From a virus: a stretch of DNA of 20,271 bases. This document shows, piece by piece, positions 12,243 to 20,271 of this stretch (position 1 is the stretch's first letter; each line of letters begins with the position of its first letter). The notes beneath the pieces were generated by a model. That model was given only the letters and a program-made list of their open reading frames with translations, searched no databases and had not been told where the DNA came from. The translations under genes were made by a program, and so were the position numbers. The stretch spans positions 1 through 20,271 of the IMG/VR virus record IMGVR_UViG_3300012964_000064; one strand, given 5' to 3'.

Positions 12243-14557
12243 TGCCGGACATCCGACAAGAGACTTTCGCGGGTGGAGAGATCGCGCCGACGTTGTACGG
12301 GCGTCGCGATCTTACGAAGTACGACAACTCCTTGCGTCGGCAGCGGAACTGTATCGTCAGTCCGCACGGTGCGATCCTGAATCGTTCGGGAACGATTTTT
12401 GTTCACGAGGTGAAGACTTCCAGCAAGAAGGTTCGGCTCGTGCCGTTTGTCTTCAGTACGGATCAAGCCTTCGTGTTGGAGTTTGGTGATGCGTACCTGC
12501 GGTTTTATTACCAAGGTGGGATCGTCATTACGGGAGGATGGCCATACGAGATAGTGACGCCGTACGCGGAAGCGGATCTCCCCAAGCTCAAGTTTTCGCA
12601 GATGGGCGATGTGATCACCATCGTACATCCGGGGTATGCCCCGCGCGAGTTGAAGCGTCTCGCCAACGACAACTGGACGATCTCTACGGTTTCGCTCGCG
12701 CGCCCTTCGGCGCCTACGTGGCAGGCTGGGCCCTTCGTCGTGGCGGGTGGAGATCCTTGCTCTAATAGCTTGAACTACAACGCCGCGACGACGTACCAGG
12801 GCGGCTACACCTGTCGCGCCGGGGGCACACCACACACGTACCGATCGCTTCAAGACAACAACATCGGACACGACCCGACAACGACGATAGGCTCTTGGTG
12901 GTCGGACGAGGGCACGCCGACGTCCTCCCTCAACCACCTCGACACGCCCAACCGTCCTGCAATGAACTGGGAGTGGGTGGTCACTTCGGTGAAGGCCGGG
13001 GTCGAGTCTCTTCCATCGTCGGCGCTTTCACCGGACATCGACACAGGAAACCCCAACAACAACGAGCGTATCAATCTGCATTCTGATCGTCAGATTGGGG
13101 TGTTCTGGAGCTTCGTCGCCGATGCGACTTACTACAAGATCTATCGCGGTCGAAATGGAATTTTCGGATACGTGGGAGAGGCGTCCGGCACGACCGTATT
13201 CATGGATGACGGATCACCTCCCGACTACTCTGACACCCCGCCGACCGCGAACAACCCTTTCCCGGGCGCCAACGACTACCCCTCCGTGGTGGCGTACTTC
13301 CAGCAGCGGCGTTGGTTTGGTGGAACGTACAACAACCCGCAGACGATCTGGGGTTCAAAGATCGGAGATTACTACAACTTCGACAAGGCGCAGATTCCGA
13401 AGGACGATGATTCCGTGCAGTTCACACTGGCTTCTCAGCAACTTGAGATGATCAGAAACCTGCTCGGGCTTCGTGTCCTGCTCACGATGACGCAAGCGGG
13501 GGAGTGGGCCCTGGCCGGTTCTCAGGGCGGCCCGATCACGCCTTTCAGCATTGAGGCGAAGCCGCAGAGCTATCGCGGGTCGTCCTATCTGGCGCCGTTA
13601 TCCGTGGGGAACGTCGCGCTGTACATCCAGCAGATGACCAACACGGTACGGGAGTTGATCTTCAACTTGGGGACGGACTCGTTCGAGGGGAATGACATCA
13701 CGATCCTTTCCCGGCATTTGTTTTCCAGTTATTCGATCACGAATTGGGCGTTCGCGCCAACGCCGTACTCGATGCTTTGGGCGACGCGGAGTGATGGGAA
13801 GCTTCTTGGCTGTACGTACCTGCGCGAGCATGAATTGATCGCGTGGGGATGGCATGACACCGCCGACACTGATCTTTTTGAAGACGTGTGCTGCGTGCCC
13901 GGCGCTTCGGGTTTGGAGCATGACGTATACGTGGTCGTGAAGCGGCTGATCAACGGGTCGTGGAAACGATATGTGGAGCGCTTCGCGTCGAGGGAGATCA
14001 TCCCACGCAATACGGATGGGACGCTGGACGTGCGGCTGGCGGTCTTCGTTGATTCCGCGCTGAGCTATAACGGCGCGGCGGCGACGGTCTTCACGGGACT
14101 CGATCACCTCGAAGGGCGCACCGTCAAGGGGTTGGCCGACGGAAACGTGATCGGGCCATACGTGGTGTCGAGCGGGCAGGTTGATGTCTCAGATGCGGTT
14201 CCTGATGGAGCCGAGAAAGTTGTCTTGGGTCTGAGCTATCAGGCCGAGATCGAAACGTTGGATCTCAAGGTTCGTGGAATCAACATCCAGCCGAATCTCA
14301 AGCAAGTCACGGGCGTCAACTTTGAAGTGATCGATACGCGTGGGCTGTGGTTCGGGCCTGATTTCGATCATCTCAAAGAGTGGAGACAGCGCGCAGTGGC
14401 GGACGCGTACGGCGCCGTCCCGACATTTTCGGGATCAGATTCGGTCAACATCATAGGGGCCTATTCGCGTGAGGGACGCGTGGTGGTGCGACAGGTTGAT
14501 CCATTGCCGATGACGATTCTCAGCTTGGGGAGGGAAGTCGATGTCGGTGGCGATTAG
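12242..14557 (+). CDS. Tail nozzle (T7 gp12-like tail tubular protein B) with inserted module
   Basis: A 771-residue protein expected to form the hexameric tail tube through which DNA leaves. The N-terminus shows the family signature QETFAGGEIAPTLYGRRD, then RQRNCIVSPHGAILNRSGT and VRLVPFVFSTDQAFVLEFGD. Residues about 173-222 (YNAATTYQGGYTC..., TYRSLQDNNIG..., GSWWSD) look like a small aromatic-rich carbohydrate-binding module of the CBM5/12 type. Residues about 245-330 (GVFWSFVADATYYKIYRGRNG...) resemble a fibronectin-type domain usual in these nozzles. The remainder is beta-propeller-like with repeated strand motifs (FGGTYNNPQTIWGSKIGDYYNF; TMTQAGEWAL). GAGAGGG at about 12231-12237 precedes ATG 12242; the frame is open to 12170 but that part overlaps the adaptor. 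The last 17 bases overlap the next gene. Confidence 0.87.
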   Translation: MPDIRQETFAGGEIAPTLYGRRDLTKYDNSLRRQRNCIVSPHGAILNRSGTIFVHEVKTSSKKVRLVPFVFSTDQAFVLEFGDAYLRFYYQGGIVITGGWPYEIVTPYAEADLPKLKFSQMGDVITIVHPGYAPRELKRLANDNWTISTVSLARPSAPTWQAGPFVVAGGDPCSNSLNYNAATTYQGGYTCRAGGTPHTYRSLQDNNIGHDPTTTIGSWWSDEGTPTSSLNHLDTPNRPAMNWEWVVTSVKAGVESLPSSALSPDIDTGNPNNNERINLHSDRQIGVFWSFVADATYYKIYRGRNGIFGYVGEASGTTVFMDDGSPPDYSDTPPTANNPFPGANDYPSVVAYFQQRRWFGGTYNNPQTIWGSKIGDYYNFDKAQIPKDDDSVQFTLASQQLEMIRNLLGLRVLLTMTQAGEWALAGSQGGPITPFSIEAKPQSYRGSSYLAPLSVGNVALYIQQMTNTVRELIFNLGTDSFEGNDITILSRHLFSSYSITNWAFAPTPYSMLWATRSDGKLLGCTYLREHELIAWGWHDTADTDLFEDVCCVPGASGLEHDVYVVVKRLINGSWKRYVERFASREIIPRNTDGTLDVRLAVFVDSALSYNGAAATVFTGLDHLEGRTVKGLADGNVIGPYVVSSGQVDVSDAVPDGAEKVVLGLSYQAEIETLDLKVRGINIQPNLKQVTGVNFEVIDTRGLWFGPDFDHLKEWRQRAVADAYGAVPTFSGSDSVNIIGAYSREGRVVVRQVDPLPMTILSLGREVDVGGD

Positions 14558-15008
14558 TTTTGACCGAGCGTCATTGGAAGACGCGCGTTGGTTTTCCAAG
14601 TTGATGCGCGAGGAAGATCGCCAAGAGGTACTGGCGTTGGGCGAGACGCTAGAAGGCGGGCTCATGCAGTCGATTCACCTGAGCTTGGGCGACGTATGGA
14701 TCGTTCGCTTCAACGGCGAGCCGGCGGCGTTGTTTGGCATCGTGACGTGCAGCATCCTAACCGGCTACGTCGTTCCGTGGTTGGTCACCACGAAAGTGAT
14801 TGATCAGTTTCCGAAGACGTTCTTCACGCTCAGTCGAAGGATCTTACATTTGATGCGTCACCGTTACGCGCTCATGGGAAACCACGTAGACGCCCGCTAC
14901 GAAAAGGCGCTGCGGTGGGTTCGGCGGTTGGGCTTCTCCGTTCACGCAGCGCAGGCTCTTGGGCCCAACAAGACGTTGTTCCATCCCGTTACGATGGAGG
15001 GTTTCTGA
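14541..15008 (+). CDS. GNAT-fold internal virion protein (T7 gp13-like, DUF2833 type)
   Basis: A 155-residue protein placed right after the nozzle. It follows the GNAT-like pattern of phage gp13 proteins: an N-terminal helix with DARWFSKLMREEDRQEVLALG, a central strand pair VWIVRFNGEPAALFGIV, the PWLVTTKVIDQFPKTFFTLSR segment, and the closing LMGNHVDARYEKALRWVRRLGF (about 110-132), where N-x-VDARN-like and W-(L)-x-x-LGF are the family's most conserved parts. T7 gp13 is needed for virion core formation and is not known to be an active acetyltransferase. GGGAGGG about seven bases upstream supports ATG 14541, within the end of the nozzle gene. The acyl-CoA-binding loop is not obvious, so a purely structural role is likely. 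Confidence 0.83.
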   Translation: MSVAISFDRASLEDARWFSKLMREEDRQEVLALGETLEGGLMQSIHLSLGDVWIVRFNGEPAALFGIVTCSILTGYVVPWLVTTKVIDQFPKTFFTLSRRILHLMRHRYALMGNHVDARYEKALRWVRRLGFSVHAAQALGPNKTLFHPVTMEGF

Positions 15009-15010
15009 TC

Positions 15011-15505
15011 ATGGGCCTCGCAATTCCAATCATCGGCATCGGTCTCAGCATCGTAGGCACAGCGATCGCAGCCAAGGGCCAGTTGGACATGGCCGAGTAC
15101 CAAGCGGGGTTGAACGCCCGCAACGCAGCGATCATGCGCGAGAACGCGCTCGCGGCGGTTCGGCGCGGGGAATCCAACGCCGAGCTTCTGACCCTACAAG
15201 GCAGTCAAGTGATCGGCAAGCAACGCGCTGCCGCCGGGGCTTCGGGCGTGGATGTTGGATCGGAATCCGTGCTCGACGTGCTGTCGAGTACGCGTTTCTT
15301 CAATCGCCTCGACGTGCAGACCACGCGCTACAACGCCTTGATGGAGGGGCGCGGCTACGGCGTGCAGGCGATGAACTACGAAGGCAGCGCGGAGATGGCA
15401 CGGCTGGCCGGCGCATACGGCGCGGCGTCTACGATCATTGGTGGTGTGGGAAACATCATGAGTTTGGGTTACGGCTCCAACCTCTTCCCCAAGTTTGGGA
15501 AGTAG
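15011..15505 (+). CDS. Internal virion protein (T7 gp14-like)
   Basis: A 164-residue protein with one N-terminal hydrophobic segment (IPIIGIGLSIVGTAIAA, about residues 5-21) followed by long Ala-rich helices. The order 'ARNAAIMRENALAAVRRGE', 'GKQRAAAGASGVDVGSESVLDVL' and 'RYNALMEGRGYGVQAMNYEGSA' matches the gp14 family of virion core proteins, which are ejected first and form a pore in the outer membrane in T7. The C-terminus has a Gly-rich hydrophobic stretch. Start: ATG 15011 with GGAGGG about ten bases before it; the frame is open upstream to 14915 but that lies over the previous gene. The stop is followed nine bases later by the next gene. Confidence 0.85.
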   Translation: MGLAIPIIGIGLSIVGTAIAAKGQLDMAEYQAGLNARNAAIMRENALAAVRRGESNAELLTLQGSQVIGKQRAAAGASGVDVGSESVLDVLSSTRFFNRLDVQTTRYNALMEGRGYGVQAMNYEGSAEMARLAGAYGAASTIIGGVGNIMSLGYGSNLFPKFGK

Positions 15506-15514
15506 GAGATCGTC

Positions 15515-17338
15515 ATGCCGAAGCTGCCCGAGTACACACCGCAAGTTGGGATTCGAGCGATCCCTACGCCTCCGCAGGAAGTCTCGGCGCCTCCCGAGGC
15601 GTTCGGGGTGGGGTTTGGGAAAGCCGTTCAAGGTCTCGGGCAAACGATCGGTGCTATCGCCATCGACGAGCGCCGTGAGAGGGCCGCCTTCGACGCAGCC
15701 GATCGGGAACTCACGTTCGGGGTGGGCCTCGACAAGAAGCTCGCGGACTTCAAGAGCAAGGCGCAGGTCTTCCAGCCCGCCCCCGGGGAGAACTACACGG
15801 ACGGGATGCGCCGGATGCAGATGGCACTTGAGAGTGATCTCGCAACCTTTCGTGAGAAGGTCGGGTCGGAGTTGACGGATCCACTCGCACGAAAGAACTT
15901 CGAGATCCGCACGCGGTTGCAGGTACAGGCGGCCCTCCGTCATGCGGACGTGGCGGGAGAGCAGCTATACGACGACTGGCGCAAGAAGCTGGCAGATGGA
16001 CAACTGGCCGCCGCCGTTCGGCGCGCGGGGAACGTCAGCGGCAGCATCCAGACTGATCTCTTCAATCTTCAAGCCCAAGCCGCTGTGGGCTTGAAGCAGA
16101 TCGAAGACTACCTCAAGGGGCGTGGGGTCCCGCCCGAGGAGATTCAGCGCGTCAGCCGAAAGGCTGAGTCGGACATGGTGCGAAGTGCGCTCGAAGCATA
16201 TGGATCGAACTATTCCGCCGGGCTCGCCTTCCTTCAAGGCAAGTTGCCTGGAACGGACATCACCATCGGCTACGATCCACAAGCGTCGGACAAGTCCGTG
16301 CTCAGCGGACCCGAAACGGCCAAGTGGATCGATCACTTCTTGGGCCATAAGAAGGAGCGCGTTGGCGCGGATCTTGGTGAAGTCTTGTACCAAGAGAGCA
16401 GGACGACGCGCGGCTTCAATCTGGAACGCCGGTTGACCGAGCTTTTCAAGTCTGGGCGATTCGCGCCGGAAGAGATCGGGAAGGCCCGCGCGCAATTCGC
16501 GTCGGCGGTTTCGGAAGGAGATCGGCTTCACGACATCGCCATCGGGAACATGTACGAGAAGGCGTACAAGAGCGCCACGACCAAGTACGACGGCGATCTC
16601 ATGAAGGCTCTGCGCGCGAATGACGAGGAGTTCAATCGAACCTACGCGGCGCTTGGGCCGAAGCAGGGCAACCTGCGTGCGGCGTTGGAGAAGGCGGAAG
16701 ACCCCGCCGCTTACGGGCCGTTGGGGCAGGTGATCGATCTTTCCTCTTCACCGGGCAAGCTCGCGTCCACGTATCCGACCGCCGGGGCGTTCACCGCAGC
16801 GTTCCAGGGGCCGACCAAGCACCTGTGGCCTCAAGCGCTCAAGCTCTACGAGCGCGACGTGCAGCGCGACGTTTCGCAGGACGTGCACTACAAGGTCTTC
16901 AAGGATGATCTTGAAACCCGCACGCGCCGGGCTGTCGGTTGGACGCGCCTCTCCGGAACCAAGCGCATGTTCTGGGAAGAGGCCCCTACGGAGACGCGCG
17001 CCTACTGGGCCTGGGTTGTGGCGACGGCCGAGCAGGGTTGGGCCGATCATCTACAGGCTCGAAAGCAGACGCCCAGCAAGACGAGCGACGTGGGTTGGTA
17101 TCTCAAGATGAATCAAGAGATCATCAACATGGCGGAGACGCTGAAGAGGAACGGCTCCTTCAAGGGCGGCGGCATTCCCGAAGTCGGCGCGCTGCCCGAG
17201 ACGACACAAGCGATCAAAGTTCAACCAGTCACGCCACCTCCGACGGTGAAGACGCTGACGCCGGAGCAGTACGCCGCCGAGCCTTCGGGGACGTGGTACA
17301 ACACCCCGGAAGATCCGACGCCTCGCCGTAAGCCTTGA
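15515..17338 (+). CDS. Internal virion protein at the T7 gp15 position
   Basis: A 607-residue helical protein with a good ribosome binding site (GGAG in the preceding stop region). It begins with a Pro-rich tail (LPEYTPQVGIRAIPTPPQE) followed by FGVGFGKAVQGLGQTIGAIA, a start typical of podophage ejection proteins in this position. Long charged helices follow (for example 55-190), then repeated helical pairs, a Trp/Tyr-rich part near residue 500, and a Pro/Thr-rich C-terminus. No enzymatic motif is seen. In T7 the gp15 protein forms, with gp16, the periplasmic conduit for DNA. The assignment depends on gene order, length and the N-terminal pattern rather than on a unique motif, and the whole may be a divergent family member. 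Confidence 0.7.
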   Translation: MPKLPEYTPQVGIRAIPTPPQEVSAPPEAFGVGFGKAVQGLGQTIGAIAIDERRERAAFDAADRELTFGVGLDKKLADFKSKAQVFQPAPGENYTDGMRRMQMALESDLATFREKVGSELTDPLARKNFEIRTRLQVQAALRHADVAGEQLYDDWRKKLADGQLAAAVRRAGNVSGSIQTDLFNLQAQAAVGLKQIEDYLKGRGVPPEEIQRVSRKAESDMVRSALEAYGSNYSAGLAFLQGKLPGTDITIGYDPQASDKSVLSGPETAKWIDHFLGHKKERVGADLGEVLYQESRTTRGFNLERRLTELFKSGRFAPEEIGKARAQFASAVSEGDRLHDIAIGNMYEKAYKSATTKYDGDLMKALRANDEEFNRTYAALGPKQGNLRAALEKAEDPAAYGPLGQVIDLSSSPGKLASTYPTAGAFTAAFQGPTKHLWPQALKLYERDVQRDVSQDVHYKVFKDDLETRTRRAVGWTRLSGTKRMFWEEAPTETRAYWAWVVATAEQGWADHLQARKQTPSKTSDVGWYLKMNQEIINMAETLKRNGSFKGGGIPEVGALPETTQAIKVQPVTPPPTVKTLTPEQYAAEPSGTWYNTPEDPTPRRKP

Positions 17339-17346
17339 GGGATCCC

Positions 17347-20271
17347 ATGCCATATGGACAAGACCCGCCCGTCGAGCCGAGCGGATACGGAAAAGATCCA
17401 ACAGCCGCGCCCGACATGGCGACTTTGCGGACGACGGCGCAAGAGGTTGCAGCCAGTCTCGATCCTGAGCAGCGCGAGGAACTGCGACAGTCGATCGGTA
17501 CGGAGACTCCGACGCCTTCGGGGCTCGGGGCCCAAGCTGCGTTTGCCCTCAAGGTGCAAGACGCGTTCGGACGCAAGCAAGACAGTTTCGATCAAGCACA
17601 GGAAGCTGCGTATCTCGCGCAAGCGGCTGCGCTGAGCGATGTGCCGGCGCCCCGACTGGCGAAGGCCCGGCAGTTGTGGATCGTAAAGCCGCAGTACGAC
17701 TTCAGCTACATCGTGGACAACCTTGACAAGATCGAACGTGAGGCGCAGGCGGACAACATACCGTTTGATCTCATCGTCAGGCGGCACCCCGTCCTGGCGA
17801 AGTACCTCAAGGACTCCTCGACGTTCGCGCAATCGCTGCAAGACTCGGCCTCGCTGACCGGGCTTCAGAACGTGTGGGGTGGGTTCGCTCCGATCATTCA
17901 GCCGGATGGAACGATGGACAAGAAGTATGTCCTTCCGTTCTGGGCGCAGGAAGCGTGGGATGCGATCACCAACAACCCGTCCACCGCTCTCGCCAACTTC
18001 GGGTATGCGGTCGTCAACTCAAACGTCAAGCTCAACGAGTTCTTGCGAAAGATCGGTGTACCGGAAAAGATACTCATCTCGCGAGAGGCGCAAGTCGCTG
18101 ATCTTCAACGTTGGGACAACGCCGCTCGCGTGTACGGCAAGGCCGCGACCTGGGCCAAGGATTACCGGGGACACTTCGATGAAGACAACGCCGACGTGGC
18201 GGCGAAGATCGCACGTACGGCGGGTTGGCTGACGGAGGCGTTTGCCAGCAGCGCGGATATGCTTGTGGGCATGGGCCTGGGTGGAACGATCGCGAAAGCG
18301 GTCGGTGGTGCCACCCGTGCCGGCGCAGCCGTGAACGCGTACACGCGTGGGGTGTTGGGATTCAACACGGCGTACGCGGCGATGGATCTGTACCCGAAGA
18401 CCCTGGCAGCGTCGGAGGATCCGCTCGCGGCCTTGGCTCTCACGGCAGTTGGGGCTCTGCTGGTGGGCAAGCTCATGCTCGGGGCACCCCTTGGGCGTGC
18501 CGTGGGAGTGCGTGTAGAACCGCTCCTGGCGAACGCCGTAGCGCGTTCGGCGACCGAAGCCCTGGCATCGCGGAATGGCTTCGCTCTGGCGCGGACCCTG
18601 GTGCTCAAGGGAGGTTGGGATGCGCTCGCTGGACAGATCGCTATGGGCCTTCAAGCTGCTACGTCGGCCGAAGCGGAGCAACTGGGACTCGCCTGGGCGA
18701 ACAAGCCACGAGACGCGTCGGCTGGGCTCCGGGCTTTCTGGCACGGAGCCACCAACCCGGACGGCGTGCCCTTGTCGCTCTTCGGAACGGCGCACATGCT
18801 GGTATCGGATGTTGGCAAGATGTGGCGGGCGCGGCAGATGGTCGATTCGACGGAGCGCATCCGTTCTGCTCTTCTCGAATCTAAGATCGCTGTGGATGAC
18901 CCGGCCCTGCACGAGCAGCAGGTTCGGGAGATGGCGGCACAGCCGGGCGCTGATCCATTCTTCCATCTCCCGCTGGATCGTTTCAATGAAGTGGTCGAAG
19001 CGCTGAAGCTCAAGCCTCGGGACGTGGCGTCGGAGATCTACGGAGACGGCGGTGCGGTGTATGATCGTGCCACGACGGAAGGAGCGGCGCACATCGTCAT
19101 TCCGATCGAAAAGATGCGGCGTGTCTTCGAGTCGAAGCACCTGGGCGACTTCGCCATGAACGAAGGCACGCTCAATCCCGAGGTGATCTCTCGTGCCGTG
19201 ATGGCTCAGGTCACGGCCGACTACAAGAAGGCGTTCGACGAGGCCCTGAAACTTGATCCGACAAAGCTGCTCCCGACGGAGAAGCCGATCTACGACGCGC
19301 TTCTGGCATTTGCGGAGTCGGACCCCGAGGCAGCCAAGCGGTTGTTCGCGGAGACCAAGGCTCTCGCGTCTCGGCATCCAACGCTGACGTTGACGGAGAT
19401 CTACGACGCGACCTTCGGCCCGAGCGGTCTGTATGGTCCGCAGCCGAAGTATCCAGTCTCGACCGAGATCGGACAGTACAAGAACGAGGGTCCGACACAC
19501 GACATGCATCTGATCTTCACGCATGAGATCCTACCTGAGAAGCTGCACATCGAGCTTGACGAGAACATCTCGACGGGTGGGAAGGTCTGGGTCTCCGCGA
19601 ACTTCGATTTCCCGCAGGAGATGGTCGAGCGTTACGGATACGTGAAACTCAAGGAGATCTACGGCGGGAAGGGCCACGCAACGGACATCTACTTGACAGC
19701 GATGAAGGAGGCCCAGAAAGCCGGCGCGGGATGGGTTTCCCACCTCGCGCGTACTGATGTGACAGAGGAGATGTACGCGCGGCTCAAGTCGTTCGGGATC
19801 GCTTTTCGCTTGGAGACCAAGGGACCATTCGGAGATCATTACTACATCTCGGCGTCCGATCTCAAAGCCGTGGACTTCCGCGCCGTCGAGCGTCGCCGGC
19901 TTGCCCTCCTGGCACAAGAGCACCCCGAAGCCGTCAAGGAACGACTGGCGGAAGCGTACGGTATGCCGGCGCCGGTCGAGCAAGCCATGCGGTTGATCGA
20001 ACGGGAGTCGGGGTTGTTCGGTGCGGAGAGGTGGAAGACCCTCACCGATGATCCAAAGGTCCAAGCCGACTTCGAGACGAAGGAGCTTGAGGTGCGCCGG
20101 TTGGCGCGCGAGCGCGTCATGCAGGCGATCGTGGAGGGCCCGAAACGCGAAGTCTCACGTATGCGAGCGGAGTACGAAGCCAAAGCCGAAGAGGTGATGG
20201 CGCAGGATCCGGGGCAGCGTTTGCGCCACTTTTTTCAGACGGGCGAGCTTCTTGGCGATGCTTCGCATCGG
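17347..20271 (+). CDS. Very large internal virion (gp16-position) protein, 3' end outside window
   Basis: From ATG 17347, with GAGGG six bases upstream, the frame is open for 975 codons to the last base, so the protein is at least 975 residues and incomplete. Residues 1-120 are Pro/Gln/Ala-rich without the lytic transglycosylase found at the N-terminus of T7 gp16. Helical regions follow, with hydrophobic Gly/Ala segments at about 300-325 and 363-385 that could insert in a membrane. Residues about 517-595 (DPFFHLPLDRFNEVVEAL... AAHIVIPIEKMRRVFE) resemble a segment shared by giant phage ejection proteins. Residues about 715-845 look like a GNAT-type domain, with YGGKGHATDIYLTAMKEAQKAG (Gly773-Gly776 loop) and LKSFGIAFRLE. 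The end is charged coiled-coil-like. It is the expected partner of the preceding proteins in the DNA ejection conduit. Confidence 0.82.
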   Translation, partial: MPYGQDPPVEPSGYGKDPTAAPDMATLRTTAQEVAASLDPEQREELRQSIGTETPTPSGLGAQAAFALKVQDAFGRKQDSFDQAQEAAYLAQAAALSDVPAPRLAKARQLWIVKPQYDFSYIVDNLDKIEREAQADNIPFDLIVRRHPVLAKYLKDSSTFAQSLQDSASLTGLQNVWGGFAPIIQPDGTMDKKYVLPFWAQEAWDAITNNPSTALANFGYAVVNSNVKLNEFLRKIGVPEKILISREAQVADLQRWDNAARVYGKAATWAKDYRGHFDEDNADVAAKIARTAGWLTEAFASSADMLVGMGLGGTIAKAVGGATRAGAAVNAYTRGVLGFNTAYAAMDLYPKTLAASEDPLAALALTAVGALLVGKLMLGAPLGRAVGVRVEPLLANAVARSATEALASRNGFALARTLVLKGGWDALAGQIAMGLQAATSAEAEQLGLAWANKPRDASAGLRAFWHGATNPDGVPLSLFGTAHMLVSDVGKMWRARQMVDSTERIRSALLESKIAVDDPALHEQQVREMAAQPGADPFFHLPLDRFNEVVEALKLKPRDVASEIYGDGGAVYDRATTEGAAHIVIPIEKMRRVFESKHLGDFAMNEGTLNPEVISRAVMAQVTADYKKAFDEALKLDPTKLLPTEKPIYDALLAFAESDPEAAKRLFAETKALASRHPTLTLTEIYDATFGPSGLYGPQPKYPVSTEIGQYKNEGPTHDMHLIFTHEILPEKLHIELDENISTGGKVWVSANFDFPQEMVERYGYVKLKEIYGGKGHATDIYLTAMKEAQKAGAGWVSHLARTDVTEEMYARLKSFGIAFRLETKGPFGDHYYISASDLKAVDFRAVERRRLALLAQEHPEAVKERLAEAYGMPAPVEQAMRLIERESGLFGAERWKTLTDDPKVQADFETKELEVRRLARERVMQAIVEGPKREVSRMRAEYEAKAEEVMAQDPGQRLRHFFQTGELLGDASHR

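Noticed and set aside
18019-19524. 501-codon minus-strand open frame
   Set aside because: Arg-rich shadow of the giant ejection protein gene, which is continuous on the plus strand across the whole region.

Overview
The window is the late (packaging, capsid, tail and ejection) module of a short-tailed, podovirus-type bacteriophage or prophage with GC-rich DNA. Every supported gene lies on the + strand. Genes are packed with start-stop overlaps of a few bases or very short gaps, and most are preceded by AAGGAG-type ribosome binding sites, which points to a bacterial host. The gene set and order match the Bordetella phage BPP-1 type (Bbp16/17/19-like capsid proteins), combined with a T7-type run of adaptor, nozzle and internal virion proteins. 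The host cannot be named from the sequence.

Layout. Bases 1-810 hold no convincing gene. They carry a dense cluster of 8-11 bp repeats (core TGTRTCAG, both orientations, about 170-437) and a long hairpin (739-780) just before the first gene. Packaging follows: a small terminase candidate (811-1257) and the large terminase (1254-2924). Next come two small proteins (2926-3177, 3181-3393), the portal (3395-5122), a small unknown protein (5131-5355), a two-helix membrane protein that may be a holin (5352-5576), a probable virion surface protein (5588-6082) and an 829-residue repeat-rich tail appendage or adhesin (6092-8581). The capsid block is a Bbp19-like protein (8585-8953), a scaffold with a collagen-like N-terminus (8943-9689), the major capsid protein (9704-10720) and a Bbp16-like cement protein (10749-11159), closed by a strong terminator hairpin (11173-11207). 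The tail and ejection block is an unknown protein (11223-11603), a gp11-like adaptor (11628-12242), a gp12-like nozzle with a possible carbohydrate-binding insert (12242-14557), a gp13-like GNAT-fold protein (14541-15008), a gp14-like protein (15011-15505), a gp15-position protein (15515-17338), and a very large gp16-position protein that is still open at the window end (17347 onward, 975 codons without a stop).

How it fits together. TerS/TerL would load DNA through the portal into a shell built from capsid, cement and scaffold. The adaptor and nozzle form the short tail, the repeat protein is the likely receptor-binding appendage, and the four proteins after the nozzle would be ejected to make the DNA conduit across the cell envelope. 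No replication, integration, regulatory or reverse-transcriptase gene is in the window, so lifestyle is open. The most unusual elements are the repeat cluster upstream of the terminase, the two-fold 318-bp super-repeat in the appendage gene, the collagen-like scaffold N-terminus, and the GNAT-like domain inside the giant ejection protein.
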